DNA of 64,000 nt from Rhodovulum euryhalinum (GTDB taxonomy: Bacteria; Pseudomonadota; Alphaproteobacteria; Rhodobacterales; Rhodobacteraceae), in NCBI RefSeq assembly GCF_004342445.1, contig NZ_SLWW01000010.1, forward strand, positions 1 to 64,000. The letters run 5' to 3'. Positions 50,856 through 61,222 of this stretch are shown piece by piece (positions within the stretch are counted from its first letter, which is position 1; every line of letters begins with the position of its first letter). The notes under the pieces are model-generated. The model was not told the origin of the DNA and did no database searches. It saw nothing but the letters and a program-made list of their open reading frames with translations. The translations under genes and the position numbers were made by a program.

Positions 50856-51097
50856 GGTCCTGTCGTCCTTACCTGTCCTGTCGTGTTTCGCGGCCCGGGC
50901 GCCGCTTGCCGGGCGCCTTCCGGTGCCAGTCTTGCGCCGCCCCGGGCCGAGTTCAAGCGGCGCGCCGCCGCCGCCGAGAAAATTTCCCGATTCGCCGCCG
51001 CTTGCGGTTAAAGTGGCGCCGTTCCGGCGTGCCGGGATCAACGAGACGAGGGGGCAGGCAGGCGTTTCGGACCGAAGATAAGGGAGGACAAGCAGAT

Positions 51098-51676
51098 ATG
51101 GACGGGAAAACGGTACTGATCGGGGGCGTCGTGGTGGTCGCGGCCTTCGGGTTCCTTGTGTCGCAGAACAAGTCGGGGTCGCAAGAGACCGCGCTGGAAG
51201 GCCAGGTGGCCACGCTGACCGACCGGATCAGCGACCTGGAAACCGCGCTGGCCGAGGTCACCGAACGCGCCGATGCCCAGGCCGCCGCGATCGCCGAAGG
51301 CGCGACGCTGGGCAGCCGCCTGGCCGAGACGGTGCAGGGGCTGGGCGCGATGGGCGACGCCGCCGGTCAGGACGCGGCCGCGCCTGCCGCCGAAACCGCC
51401 GCCGCGGCAGCCGAGCCGGAGGCGGCCCCCGCGGCGGCCAGCGACGCAGGCACGCTTTTGGCGATCGGACAAACGGCCGTGTTCGGCGATGGCTCGGTGC
51501 GGGTGTTCCTGTCGCGCGTCGATGCCGAGGCGGATGCTGCACGCATTGCCGTGAACGGGATCGCCACGACCACCCTCGCCGTCGGCGAGTCCGTCGAGGC
51601 GGGCGATGGCTGCACCGTCACGCTTGGCGGGATCGAGGGCAATCAGGCAAGTCTCGGCTACACCTGCGGAAGCTGA
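51098..51676 (+). CDS. Membrane-anchored coiled-coil protein, 192 aa
   Basis: An N-terminal membrane helix (VLIGGVVVVAAFGFLVS) is followed by a coiled coil (VATLTDRISDLETALAEVTE), an Ala/Pro/Glu linker and a small C-terminal domain with two Cys (DGCTVTLGGIEG, GYTCGS). AGGGAGG lies 10 bases before the ATG. It is probably periplasmic facing. I recognise no family, and it lies between pyrimidine genes on the opposite strand. Confidence 0.6.
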   Translation: MDGKTVLIGGVVVVAAFGFLVSQNKSGSQETALEGQVATLTDRISDLETALAEVTERADAQAAAIAEGATLGSRLAETVQGLGAMGDAAGQDAAAPAAETAAAAAEPEAAPAAASDAGTLLAIGQTAVFGDGSVRVFLSRVDAEADAARIAVNGIATTTLAVGESVEAGDGCTVTLGGIEGNQASLGYTCGS

Positions 51677-51717
51677 ACCAGAGGCGCCCGCCCGGACCGG
51701 GGCGGGCGCCCCATGCC

Positions 51718-53046
51718 TCAAGCCAGCGACTTGAGCACCGCAGAGAGCTTGCCGAACACTTCGTCGATCTGCGCCTTGTCGATCATCAGCGGCGGGCTCA
51801 TCGCGATGATGTCGCCGGTGGTGCGGATCAGGAGACCCTTTTCATAGGCATTCAGGAAGGCCGTGAAGGCGCGCTTGGTCGGCTCGCCCGCGATCGGTTC
51901 CAGTTCCACCGCGCCGATCAGACCCATGTTGCGGATGTCGATGACATGGGGCAGGCCCTTCAGCGAATGGAGCGCGTCCTCCCAATAGGGCGCCAGCGCC
52001 GCGGCATTCTCGAACAATCCCTCCTCGCGATAGGTCTGCAACGTGGCGATGCCGGCCGCGGACGCGATCGGGTTGCCCGAATAGGTGTAGCCATGGAACA
52101 GTTCGATCACATGTTCGGGGCCTTGCATGAAGGCGTCGTGGATCGCCCCGGCCGCCAGCACCGCGCCCATCGGAATCACACCGTTGGTCAGGCCCTTGGC
52201 CACGGTCATCATGTCGGGTTGCACGCCGAAATGATCGGCGGCAAAGGCGCTGCCCAGCCGCCCGAAGCCGGTGATGACCTCGTCGAAGATCAGCAGGATG
52301 CCGTGTTTCGTGCAGATCGCGCGCAGCTTTTCCAGATACCCCTTCGGCGGCATCAGAACGCCGGTGGAGCCCGCCATGGGTTCGACGATCACCGCCGCGA
52401 TGGTTTCCGCGCCGTGCAGCGCCACGATCCGTTCCAGGTCATCGGCCAGATACGCGCCATGTTCCGGCTGGCCGCGGGTAAAGGCGTTCTGGTCGGGCAG
52501 ATGGGTGTGCGGCAGGTGATCGACACCGGCCAGCAGGGTGCCGAACATCTTGCGGTTGTTGACGATGCCGCCAACCGAAATGCCGCCGAAATTGACCCCG
52601 TGATAGCCCCGCTCGCGCCCGATCAGGCGGGTCCGCGCGCCCTCGCCCCGGGCGCGGTGATAGGCGATCGCAATCTTCAGCGCGGTCTCGACCGCTTCGG
52701 AGCCGGAATTGGTGAAGAACACGTGGTCCATCCCCTCGGGCGCCATGTCCCGCAGCGCGCTGGCCAGTTCGAACGCCTTGGGGTGGCCCATCTGGAAGGC
52801 CGGCGCATAGTCCAGTTCCGCCGCCTGTTTCTGGATCGCCTCGGTGATCTTCGGCCGGCAATGGCCCGCGTTGCAGCACCACAGCCCCGCGGTGCCGTCC
52901 AGCACGTCGCGCCCGTCCGCCGTCTTGTAATACATGCCGCTGGCCCCGACGAACATCCGCGGCGCCTTCTTGAACTGGCGGTTTGCCGTGAACGGCATCC
53001 AGAAGGCGGACAGGTCGTTGGGTCCGGGGTTGCGGTCGAGCGCCAT
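51718..53046 (-). CDS. Omega-amino acid:pyruvate aminotransferase, class III
   Basis: This 442-aa enzyme matches beta-alanine:pyruvate transaminases: SAFWMPFTANRQFKKAPRMF, TAGLWCCNAGHCRPKI, FFTNSGSEAVETALKIA, LLIFDEVITGFGRLG and MTVAKGLTNGVIPMGAV with the PLP Lys. It would convert the beta-alanine made by the amidase to malonate semialdehyde. A RutR operator lies 51 bases upstream of its start. Confidence 0.9.
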   Translation of the reverse strand: MALDRNPGPNDLSAFWMPFTANRQFKKAPRMFVGASGMYYKTADGRDVLDGTAGLWCCNAGHCRPKITEAIQKQAAELDYAPAFQMGHPKAFELASALRDMAPEGMDHVFFTNSGSEAVETALKIAIAYHRARGEGARTRLIGRERGYHGVNFGGISVGGIVNNRKMFGTLLAGVDHLPHTHLPDQNAFTRGQPEHGAYLADDLERIVALHGAETIAAVIVEPMAGSTGVLMPPKGYLEKLRAICTKHGILLIFDEVITGFGRLGSAFAADHFGVQPDMMTVAKGLTNGVIPMGAVLAAGAIHDAFMQGPEHVIELFHGYTYSGNPIASAAGIATLQTYREEGLFENAAALAPYWEDALHSLKGLPHVIDIRNMGLIGAVELEPIAGEPTKRAFTAFLNAYEKGLLIRTTGDIIAMSPPLMIDKAQIDEVFGKLSAVLKSLA

Positions 53047-53096
53047 GACTGATCTCCATGCGGCAGGGCCGCCCGGGCGGCAGGCGGCCAAAATGT

Positions 53097-53112
53097 TTGA
53101 CCATGTGGTCGG
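53097..53112. promoter_or_regulatory. RutR operator
   Basis: TTGACCATGTGGTCGG matches the RutR box TTGACCA-2-TGGTCAA at 14 of 16 positions. It sits between the divergent aminotransferase and rutR genes, so one site can control both. In E. coli, RutR releases this box when it binds uracil or thymine. Confidence 0.82.
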
Positions 53113-53234
53113 GATCACGCTAGCAGAGGGCCCGGGGCAGTCAAGCCGACCGCCGCCACGCCGCGCCGTCCGCATGGGCGACCGGCTTTCGAATTGCCTT
53201 GAATGACCTTTGTTTTTCGACCCGACGATTGCCG

Positions 53235-53843
53235 ATGAGCCCCGAACCCACCCGCATCCAGCGCCGCAACCGCCGCGCGATCCTCGACGCCGCGCTCGCG
53301 GTATTCTCGCAGCATGGGTTCCGCGGCGCGACGCTTGACCAGATCGCGGCCGAGGCGGGACTGTCCAAGCCCAACCTGCTTTACTACTTTCCCTCCAAGG
53401 AGGCGATCCACGAAACCCTTCTGGCGGGGCTTCTCGAGACATGGCTCGCCCCGCTGCGCGCGCTGGACGCCGAGGGAGAGCCGGTCGAGGAACTGCTTGG
53501 CTATGTCCGGCGCAAGCTGGCGATGAGCCGGGATTTTCCCTGCGAAAGCAGGCTGTTCGCCAACGAGATCCTGCAGGGCGCGCCGCGCATCATGCCCGCG
53601 CTGGAGGGCGAGCTGAAATCGCTGGTGGACGAGAAGGCCGAGGTGATCGCGGGCTGGGCCGCCGCCGGCCGCATCGCCGATATCGACCCCTATCACCTGA
53701 TCTTCTCGATCTGGGCGCTGACCCAGCATTATGCCGATTTCGACGTACAGGTGCGCGCCGTCCTCGGCACGGGGCGGGGCGATCCGTTCGAGGGCGCGGA
53801 TCGCTATCTGGTGACGCTGTTCACCCGGATGCTCAGGCCCTGA
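53235..53843 (+). CDS. rutR: TetR-family regulator RutR
   Basis: This 202-aa protein aligns by eye with E. coli RutR throughout: RRAILDAALAVFSQHGFRGATLDQIAAEAGLSKPNLLYYFPSKEAIHETLL in the DNA-binding domain, then WLAPLRAL, SRLFANEILQGAPRIM, LVDEKAEVIAGW and DPYHLIFSIWALTQHYADF in the uracil-binding domain. The ATG at 53235 is chosen; a start at 53199 would add 12 residues. It represses pyrimidine catabolism and lies beside its own operator. Confidence 0.93.
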   Translation: MSPEPTRIQRRNRRAILDAALAVFSQHGFRGATLDQIAAEAGLSKPNLLYYFPSKEAIHETLLAGLLETWLAPLRALDAEGEPVEELLGYVRRKLAMSRDFPCESRLFANEILQGAPRIMPALEGELKSLVDEKAEVIAGWAAAGRIADIDPYHLIFSIWALTQHYADFDVQVRAVLGTGRGDPFEGADRYLVTLFTRMLRP

Positions 53844-53960
53844 CCGCGCCTTCAGCCGGTTAACCAAGAGTCAAGTTTTTCCTCGCCACCCTCTTCTCGC
53901 ATGCGGGGAAAAGGCGCATAATACCAAGTCGGTGGGGGCCTGAGCAGGAGCTTGGGACCA

Positions 53961-54293
53961 ATGCAGATTATCGGCCCCCTTTCCGTGGCCGGATATCAGG
54001 ATCACGGGGTGACTGCCGTCAGTCCCGCCGCACCGGTGGCCATTGTCGCGGCTGCCGGGCAAGGGAGTTCCGCGGGCCAGACGCGCAGCGAAACCGGCGA
54101 ACGCGGCCAGCAAACGCAGCGCCAGTCCTTTCCCGCGCCCGATCCCGACCGACCCGCAGGCCCGCCGCCGACCTTTGACACCACGCCGCTCGAACTCGAG
54201 GCGGAACGCCGCGTAACCGATGCGGCGGTGCTGTGGCGCAGCGGTACGGCCAGCGCCGAGCCGCCCGCGCGGCAGCTCGACATCGAAGTGTAG
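53961..54293 (+). CDS. Hypothetical Pro-rich protein, 110 aa
   Basis: A low-complexity, Pro/Ala/Gln-rich protein with a short conserved-looking C-terminal helix (LELEAERRVTDAAVLWRS). AGGAG lies 10 bases before the ATG. It is convergent with preA. No domain is recognised. Confidence 0.5.
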   Translation: MQIIGPLSVAGYQDHGVTAVSPAAPVAIVAAAGQGSSAGQTRSETGERGQQTQRQSFPAPDPDRPAGPPPTFDTTPLELEAERRVTDAAVLWRSGTASAEPPARQLDIEV

Positions 54294-54306
54294 GCCCGCC
54301 GCGGAG

Positions 54307-55611
54307 TCACTCCGCGGCGCAGGTACCGGGATTGTTGGGATGCATCGTCCAGTTCCCGTATTCCGCGGGAACGGGTTTTCCCGTGCGTGCATCCACCTCG
54401 CCCGGGGCAAGGCGGCGCATCGTGATGCAGCCCTCGACCGGGCAGACATCCACGCACAGGTTGCAGGCCACACATTCCTCGTCCTTCACCACGAACCGCC
54501 GGTCCGGCGTCATCCCGATCGCCTGGTGGCTGGTATCCTCGCAGGCCGCATAGCAGCGTCCGCATTTGATACAGGCCTCCTGGTCGATCTGCGCCTTGGT
54601 CACGTAGTTAAGGTTGAGATATTGCCAGTCGGTTACGTTCGGAACCGCCCGCCCGGTAAAGTCCGACAGGGTTGAGAACCCCTTGCGGTCCATCCAGTCG
54701 CCGAGCCCCGAGATCATCTCCTGTACGATCTTGAAGCCGTAGGTCATCGCCGCAGTGCAGACCTGCACGTTGCCCGCCCCCAGCGCCATGAACTCGGCCG
54801 CGTCCTTCCAGGTGGTCACGCCGCCGATGCCCGAGATCGGCAGGCCGCGGGTTTCGGGGTCGCGGGCGATCTCGGCCACCATGTTCAACGCGATCGGTTT
54901 CACCGCCGGGCCGCAATAGCCGCCATGGGTGCCCTTGCCGTCGATCGTGGGCTCCGGACACATCAGATCGAGATCGACAGAGGTGATGGAATTGACCGTG
55001 TTGATCAGCGACACGGCATCCGCGCCCCCCTTGTGCGCCGCGCGGGAGGCCAGCCGGATATCGGTGATGTTGGGGGTGAGCTTCACGATCACCGGCATCC
55101 TTGTGTTCGCCTTGCACCAGCGGGTGACCATCTCGATGTATTCGGGCACCTGCCCCACGGCCGAGCCCATGCCGCGCTCGCTCATCCCGTGGGGGCAGCC
55201 GAAGTTCAGCTCCACCCCGTCGGCGCCGGTGTCCTCGACGCGGGCCAGGATCGCCTTCCATGCCTCCTCGGTGCAGGGCACCATCAGGCTGACCACCAGC
55301 GCGCGGTCCGGCCAGGCGCGTTTCACCGACTTGATCTCGTCGAGATTGACCTGAAGCGGGCGGTCGGTGATCAGTTCGATGTTGTTGAGCCCCAGCAACC
55401 GCCGATCCGCGCCATAGATCGCGCCATAGCGGGGGCCGTTGACGTTCACCACCGGCGGGCCGTCCTCGCCCAGCGTCTTCCACACCACACCGCCCCAGCC
55501 CGCCCTGAAGGCGCGCACGACGTTGTATTCCTTGTCGGTCGGCGGCGCCGAGGCCAGCCAGAACGGGTTCGGGGACTTGATCCCCACGAAATCGTTTCTC
55601 AGATCGGCCAT
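54307..55611 (-). CDS. preA: Dihydropyrimidine dehydrogenase subunit PreA
   Basis: This 434-aa protein begins MADLRNDFVGIKSPNPFWLASAPPTDKEYNVVRAF and has the dihydroorotate-dehydrogenase-like FMN barrel with ELNFGCPHGMSERGMGSAVGQ. The C-terminus has two 4Fe-4S motifs, CIKCGRCYAAC and CVACNLCVDVC. With PreT it reduces uracil or thymine using NAD(P)H, the first pathway step. Its start codon sits inside a 22-bp repeat, with an inserted orphan gene immediately upstream. Confidence 0.94.
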   Translation of the reverse strand: MADLRNDFVGIKSPNPFWLASAPPTDKEYNVVRAFRAGWGGVVWKTLGEDGPPVVNVNGPRYGAIYGADRRLLGLNNIELITDRPLQVNLDEIKSVKRAWPDRALVVSLMVPCTEEAWKAILARVEDTGADGVELNFGCPHGMSERGMGSAVGQVPEYIEMVTRWCKANTRMPVIVKLTPNITDIRLASRAAHKGGADAVSLINTVNSITSVDLDLMCPEPTIDGKGTHGGYCGPAVKPIALNMVAEIARDPETRGLPISGIGGVTTWKDAAEFMALGAGNVQVCTAAMTYGFKIVQEMISGLGDWMDRKGFSTLSDFTGRAVPNVTDWQYLNLNYVTKAQIDQEACIKCGRCYAACEDTSHQAIGMTPDRRFVVKDEECVACNLCVDVCPVEGCITMRRLAPGEVDARTGKPVPAEYGNWTMHPNNPGTCAAE

Positions 55612-56116
55612 GGCTCAGCCCTCCACCAAAGCTGCGGCTGCGTCACCAGCGTTGGTCAGCCGCTCCTTCGCAGCCTGTCGAACATCATCTCCGAAGGCGT
55701 CGGGATGACGAAGCACAACCGCTTCGAACAGTAGTTCCGGGTGACCTCGATCAATCAACATTTGGAATCCCTCCGATGGGGACGCTCTCAAGACCAGATC
55801 CAGAACCGTCTTGATTTCTCCGTCCTTAGAAATCTTCTGCCTCGTCCTGGAAAGACGGACGGTCGTCCCCCTCTCGGTTTTGAGCATCTCTTCAAGCGCA
55901 TGAATGGAGCACCAGACATCATGCTCAACCGTCCCGCGACGCGCAGATGGCAGTATCTCGCAAAGCCTTCGAAACGCGGCCTGCTCAACTGCAACAGCCC
56001 CCAACCGCCTAGCATTGTCGATGAATTTCCTGAGCTTCTCAGGTTCTTCAAGAATTGCAATTCTCTCCAGAGCAGCCTTTTCCCTGACAGAAGTATCGGC
56101 CATGGCTCAGCCCTCC
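55603..56116. repeat. 22-bp direct repeats flanking an inserted gene
   Basis: The same 22 bp, beginning ATCGGCCATGGCTCAGCC, occurs at 55603-55624 and 56095-56116. Read on the minus strand, each copy spans a stop codon followed by a start codon. The repeats are 492 bp apart and enclose the 162-aa orphan gene between preT and preA. Confidence 0.9.
55615..56103 (-). CDS. Orphan gene inserted between preT and preA, 162 aa
   Basis: I recognise no family. The protein is helical (EKAALERIAILEEPEKLRKFIDNARRL), with a central RTRQKISKDGEIKTVLDLVL. It starts at MADTSVREK, sharing its first codons with preA, and its stop lies in the same sequence as the preT stop, because both ends are part of the 22-bp repeats. 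Its GC content is lower than its neighbours'. It is therefore a self-contained gene insertion that keeps operon translation intact. Confidence 0.68.
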   Translation of the reverse strand: MADTSVREKAALERIAILEEPEKLRKFIDNARRLGAVAVEQAAFRRLCEILPSARRGTVEHDVWCSIHALEEMLKTERGTTVRLSRTRQKISKDGEIKTVLDLVLRASPSEGFQMLIDRGHPELLFEAVVLRHPDAFGDDVRQAAKERLTNAGDAAAALVEG

Positions 56117-57447
56117 CCCATCAGGGTCGCATGAATGTCCTCGGCGGCGTCGCGGCCCTCGGCCACCGCCGTCACGGTCAGATCGTCGCCGCCCTGGGCA
56201 CAGTCGCCCCCCGCCCAGACGCCCGCGAGGCTGGTGCGCCCGGGCCCCGTCACGGCGATCTTGCGGCCCGACAGCGCCAGCCCCTCGGGCGCGCCTTCAA
56301 GGCTCTGGCCGATGGCCTTGAACACCTGGTCGGCCTTCAGCCGGAAGGTCTCGCCGGTCAGGTCCAGACCCGCTTCGGTTTCCTTCGTATAGGCGAATTC
56401 CACCGCCTCGACCGCCCCCTCGCCGAGGATGCGCAGGGGTGCGGCGCCGGTGACGATGCGCACGCCCTTGGAACTGGCGAGGTGCTGTTCCTCTTCGGAC
56501 GCGCCCATCGCCTCGCGGCCGCGGCGGTAGACGATGGTCACCGTCTCGGCGCCCAGCAGTTTCGACTGCACCGCCGCATCCACCGCCGTCATGCCGCCGC
56601 CGATCACCACGACGTTGCGGCCGACCGCGATGCTGGACAGATCCTCGGCCTGCCGCAGTTCGGCGATGAAGTCGACCGCGTCGCGGACATGGGATTTTTC
56701 CTCGCCCTCGGCCCGCAGCGCGTTCACGCCGCCCAGCCCGATCGCAAGGAAGACCGCATCATAGTCCGACCGCAACCCGTCCAGCGAGATGTCGCGGCCC
56801 AGCGCCTTGCCGTTGTGGACCGCGATGCCGCCGATGCCCAGCAGCCACTCGACCTCGGCCTGGGCGAAATCGTTCACCGTCTTGTAGGCGGCGATGCCGT
56901 ATTCGTTCAGCCCCCCGGCCTTGGGTTTCGCATCGAACAGGTCGACCGCGTGCCCCTTCATCGCCAGCCTGTGCGCGCAGGCCAGCCCCGCGGGCCCCGC
57001 CCCCACCACGGCGACGCGCCTGCCGGTCGGTTCGGCGCGCGTGAAGGGATGGGCGCCCTCGGCCATCAGCGTGTCCGTGGCATAACGCTGCAGCCGCCCG
57101 ATCTCGACCGGCCTGCCCTCGGCCACCTCGCGCACGCAGACCACTTCGCAAAGCTGCTCGGTCGGGCAGACGCGGGCGCACATGCCGCCCAGGATGTTCT
57201 GGTCAAGGATCGTGCGTGCGGCCGCCCGCGGCGCCCCGGTCGCGATCTCGCGGATGAAGAGCGGGATGTCGATCGACGTCGGACAGGCCGTGACGCAGGG
57301 CGCGTCATGGCAAAAATAGCAACGATCCGCGGCAATGGCGGCCTCGTGCGCGGTCAGGGGCGGCGCCTTGTCGGCGAAATTGTCGCGATACGCCTCGGGC
57401 GCGAGACGCCCGGACACGACCCCGGGGGTAAGTTGCGTGTTGGCCAT
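56107..57447 (-). CDS. preT: Dihydropyrimidine dehydrogenase subunit PreT
   Basis: This 446-aa protein begins with a glutamate-synthase-like Fe-S region (CYFCHDAPCVTACPTSIDIPLFIREI, then GMCARVCPTEQLCEVVCVR). Two nucleotide-binding folds follow (VAVVGAGPAGLACAHRLA and VVIGGGMTAVDAAVQ). It passes electrons from NAD(P)H to PreA. The start at 57447 follows GGAGG; longer frames are out of context. Confidence 0.93.
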   Translation of the reverse strand: MANTQLTPGVVSGRLAPEAYRDNFADKAPPLTAHEAAIAADRCYFCHDAPCVTACPTSIDIPLFIREIATGAPRAAARTILDQNILGGMCARVCPTEQLCEVVCVREVAEGRPVEIGRLQRYATDTLMAEGAHPFTRAEPTGRRVAVVGAGPAGLACAHRLAMKGHAVDLFDAKPKAGGLNEYGIAAYKTVNDFAQAEVEWLLGIGGIAVHNGKALGRDISLDGLRSDYDAVFLAIGLGGVNALRAEGEEKSHVRDAVDFIAELRQAEDLSSIAVGRNVVVIGGGMTAVDAAVQSKLLGAETVTIVYRRGREAMGASEEEQHLASSKGVRIVTGAAPLRILGEGAVEAVEFAYTKETEAGLDLTGETFRLKADQVFKAIGQSLEGAPEGLALSGRKIAVTGPGRTSLAGVWAGGDCAQGGDDLTVTAVAEGRDAAEDIHATLMGEG

Positions 57448-57501
57448 GCCGGCCCTCCCTGCTGCCTTCCCGTTTCGGCGAAGCCTGCCACAGCAAAGGA
57501 T

Positions 57502-57517
57502 TTTATCAAACGGTAAA
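57502..57517. promoter_or_regulatory. Imperfect palindrome upstream of preT, possible regulator site
   Basis: TTTATCAAACGGTAAA is a near palindrome of the form TTTAyC-4-GrTAAA, 55 bases upstream of the preT start in an otherwise GC-rich region. It is not a RutR consensus, but has a similar spacing. It may be an operator or a promoter element. Confidence 0.35.
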
Positions 57518-57720
57518 TTCCAAGCACGCAGCAAACACCGTTCCTCCGCGAAAAACGGGGCATATCCGGCACAAGGATTGTGCAGCGGACGCCTCCGGGC
57601 GCGCGTCGGCAAAAACCGCCGCACCCGCTTTCCATGGGGGGATCCCTCGCGTATAAGCGGCCCAATTCACGAAGCGGATGGCCCCGGGGCGGGCCGGTCC
57701 GGGACCGATCGAGGACAGGC

Positions 57721-58206
57721 ATGACCAAGACTTCCCACGAGGCGGACGTGGCCTTCATCCAGGCACTGGCCGAACTTCTGCGCGAACACGACCTGACCGA
57801 ACTGCAGGTGAAACGGGAATACGGCGAGGACGACTCGCTGGACGTGCGGGTGTCGCGGTCGCTGCCCGCGCCCGTGGCCGCCCCCGTGATGCACGCGCCC
57901 GCGCCCCTTGCCATGCCCGCGATGCAAGCCGCCGCGCCGGCCGCGGCACCGGCCGAGGATCCCGCCCAGCATCCCGGCGCCGTGACCTCGCCGATGGTGG
58001 GCACCGCCTATCTGCAACCCGAGCCCGGGTCTGACTCGTTCGTCAAGGTGGGCGACACGGTGACCGAGGGCCAGACGCTTCTGATCATCGAGGCCATGAA
58101 GACGATGAACCACATCCCCGCGCCGCGGGCCGGAACCGTCAGGCGCATCCTCATCGAGGACGGCGCCCCGGTCGAGTACGGCGCGCCGCTGATGATCATC
58201 GAGTAA
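57721..58206 (+). CDS. accB: Biotin carboxyl carrier protein of acetyl-CoA carboxylase
   Basis: This 161-aa protein has an N-terminal helical region (FIQALAELLREHDLTELQVK), an Ala/Pro-rich linker and the biotinyl domain SPMVGTAYLQPEPGSDSFVKVGD, with the biotinylation motif IIEAMKTMNHI. It carries carboxybiotin in fatty-acid synthesis. accC starts 9 bases later. Confidence 0.94.
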   Translation: MTKTSHEADVAFIQALAELLREHDLTELQVKREYGEDDSLDVRVSRSLPAPVAAPVMHAPAPLAMPAMQAAAPAAAPAEDPAQHPGAVTSPMVGTAYLQPEPGSDSFVKVGDTVTEGQTLLIIEAMKTMNHIPAPRAGTVRRILIEDGAPVEYGAPLMIIE

Positions 58207-58215
58207 GGCGCGCGC

Positions 58216-59565
<1,350 letters not shown>

Positions 59566-59600
59566 CCGGCCCCACGCTCCGGCCCGCCGGGAGCGAGTGC

Positions 59601-60245
59601 ATGGCGGCCGACCGACTGACGCCCCGGATGCTGCTGAATGCCTATGCCTCGGGCATCTTCCCGATGGCTGAATCGCGCGAGGATCCGGAAATCTTCTGGG
59701 TCCAGCCGCGGCGGCGGGGCATCTTCCCGCTGAACGGCTTTCACATCTCGAACAGCCTTGCCCGTCACATCCGGCGCAATCCCTTCACGATCCGCATCGA
59801 CACCGATTTCGCGGGCGTCGTGGCGGGCTGCGCGGAGCGGGACGAAACCTGGATCAACGACACGATCTTCGCCCTTTACCAGGAGTTGCACGCGATGGGC
59901 CACGCCCATTCGCTGGAGGTCTGGGAAGGCGAAGCCCTGGTCGGCGGGGTCTACGGCGTAACGCTGGGGGCGGGCTTCTTCGGCGAAAGCATGTTCTCGC
60001 GCCGGACCGACGCCTCGAAGATCGCGCTGGCCTATCTGGTGGACAGGTTGCGCGCGGGCGGGTTCCGGCTGTTCGACACGCAATTCATCACGCCGCATCT
60101 GCAAAGCCTGGGCGCGATCGAGATCTGCCGCGACGACTACATGCGTCGGCTAGAAGCGGCGCTGGCACAGCAGGCGGATTTCACCTGCCCCGAGACGCCC
60201 GCCTCGGGTCAGGCGCTCTTGCAGCGCAGGACCCAGACGTCATAG
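59601..60245 (+). CDS. aat: Leucyl/phenylalanyl-tRNA--protein transferase
   Basis: This 214-aa protein has [87 protein letters not shown] and [16 protein letters not shown]. It adds Leu or Phe to N-terminal Arg/Lys for N-end-rule degradation. The ATG at 59601 is chosen because it gives the family N-terminus. Its 3' end overlaps the convergent DUF2155 gene by 37 bases. Confidence 0.95.
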   Translation: MAADRLTPRMLLNAYASGIFPMAESREDPEIFWVQPRRRGIFPLNGFHISNSLARHIRRNPFTIRIDTDFAGVVAGCAERDETWINDTIFALYQELHAMGHAHSLEVWEGEALVGGVYGVTLGAGFFGESMFSRRTDASKIALAYLVDRLRAGGFRLFDTQFITPHLQSLGAIEICRDDYMRRLEAALAQQADFTCPETPASGQALLQRRTQTS

Positions 60246-60760
60246 CGCGCGTGATCCAGCGGGTTCAGCGCCGGGCTCGAGGCCAGCATCCAGCCCGAGA
60301 AAAGCCGCGAAGCCCCCGCCACGTCGACGATCTCGATCAGCGCGAAGGCATCCGAGGCCGGGTTGTCCTCCGGGTAGCGACATTCCCTGAGCGTCACCAG
60401 CACCCGTCCGAACCGCGCGCTTTGCCCGGGGGCAAGGTCCAGATCGGCCGTTGCGCCCGAGACCTTGTCCAGCCCCCGCAAGACCGCGCCCGCCTCGGCG
60501 GTGCCGGTCCGGATCACCGGATCGGCCACCGGCTCGGGCGCGGCGGGGCGCATCACCAGCGGATCCTCGCGCTCGATCTGCGGCAGCGGCTCGCCACGCA
60601 ACTGGTCGTCGAGCATGCTTTCGCCCGAGGGCAGGCCGTCGAGCGGCGCCACCGACCAACCCTCGGCGGTCCAGCTGTCCGGATCCCAAGTGGGCTGCTG
60701 CTGGGCGGCCAGCGGCGCCGCGGCGAGGATCAGCGCCAGCGCAAGACGCCCGGCGATCAT
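60209..60760 (-). CDS. DUF2155 exported protein
   Basis: A signal peptide ([20 protein letters not shown]) is followed by a Pro-rich linker and the DUF2155 core: [48 protein letters not shown], and [23 protein letters not shown]. The family is alphaproteobacterial and of unknown function. It overlaps the upstream mlaD gene by 4 bases. Confidence 0.9.
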   Translation of the reverse strand: MIAGRLALALILAAAPLAAQQQPTWDPDSWTAEGWSVAPLDGLPSGESMLDDQLRGEPLPQIEREDPLVMRPAAPEPVADPVIRTGTAEAGAVLRGLDKVSGATADLDLAPGQSARFGRVLVTLRECRYPEDNPASDAFALIEIVDVAGASRLFSGWMLASSPALNPLDHARYDVWVLRCKSA

Positions 60761-61218
60761 TCCGCGCCCTCCTCGCCGGTCGCGGTGAAGACCTTCATCA
60801 GCAGCGAGATCAGGCTGACCGCGCCCTGGGTATCCAGAACCTCGTCGCCGGGGGACAGGTTGAACGGCGAGCCGCCGGGAAGGATCTCGACGAAGGTGCC
60901 GCCCAACAATCCCTCGGACGAGACCAGAACCGCGCTGTCGTCGGGCAACTCGATCCCTTCGTCCACGGTAAAGCGGGCGTCGGCACGGAAGGTCTGGGGG
61001 TTCAGATCCAGCGCGGTGACGGTGCCGACCTTGACGCCCGCAAGCCGGACATCGGTGCCGACGGTGACGCCCTCGACCGAGCGGAAGCTTGCCGTCAGTT
61101 CATAGGCGCCCGCAGTACCGCCCAGCCCGGCCGTCTGCGTCGCATAGGCAAAGAAGCCCAGCGCCAGTGCCAGAACCGCGCCCCCCGTGATCACCTCGGT
61201 CGTGGTATTATCGGCCAT
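60757..61218 (-). CDS. mlaD: MlaD-family lipid-transport protein
   Basis: This 153-aa protein has one N-terminal membrane helix (VITGGAVLALALGFFAYATQ) and the MCE domain: YELTASFRSVEGVTVGTDVRLAGVKVGTV, then SEGLLGGTFVEILPGG. It is the MlaD subunit of a phospholipid trafficking ABC system whose other genes are not in this window. Coupled to the DUF2155 gene by ATGA. Confidence 0.92.
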   Translation of the reverse strand: MADNTTTEVITGGAVLALALGFFAYATQTAGLGGTAGAYELTASFRSVEGVTVGTDVRLAGVKVGTVTALDLNPQTFRADARFTVDEGIELPDDSAVLVSSEGLLGGTFVEILPGGSPFNLSPGDEVLDTQGAVSLISLLMKVFTATGEEGAE

Positions 61219-61222
61219 CGTT

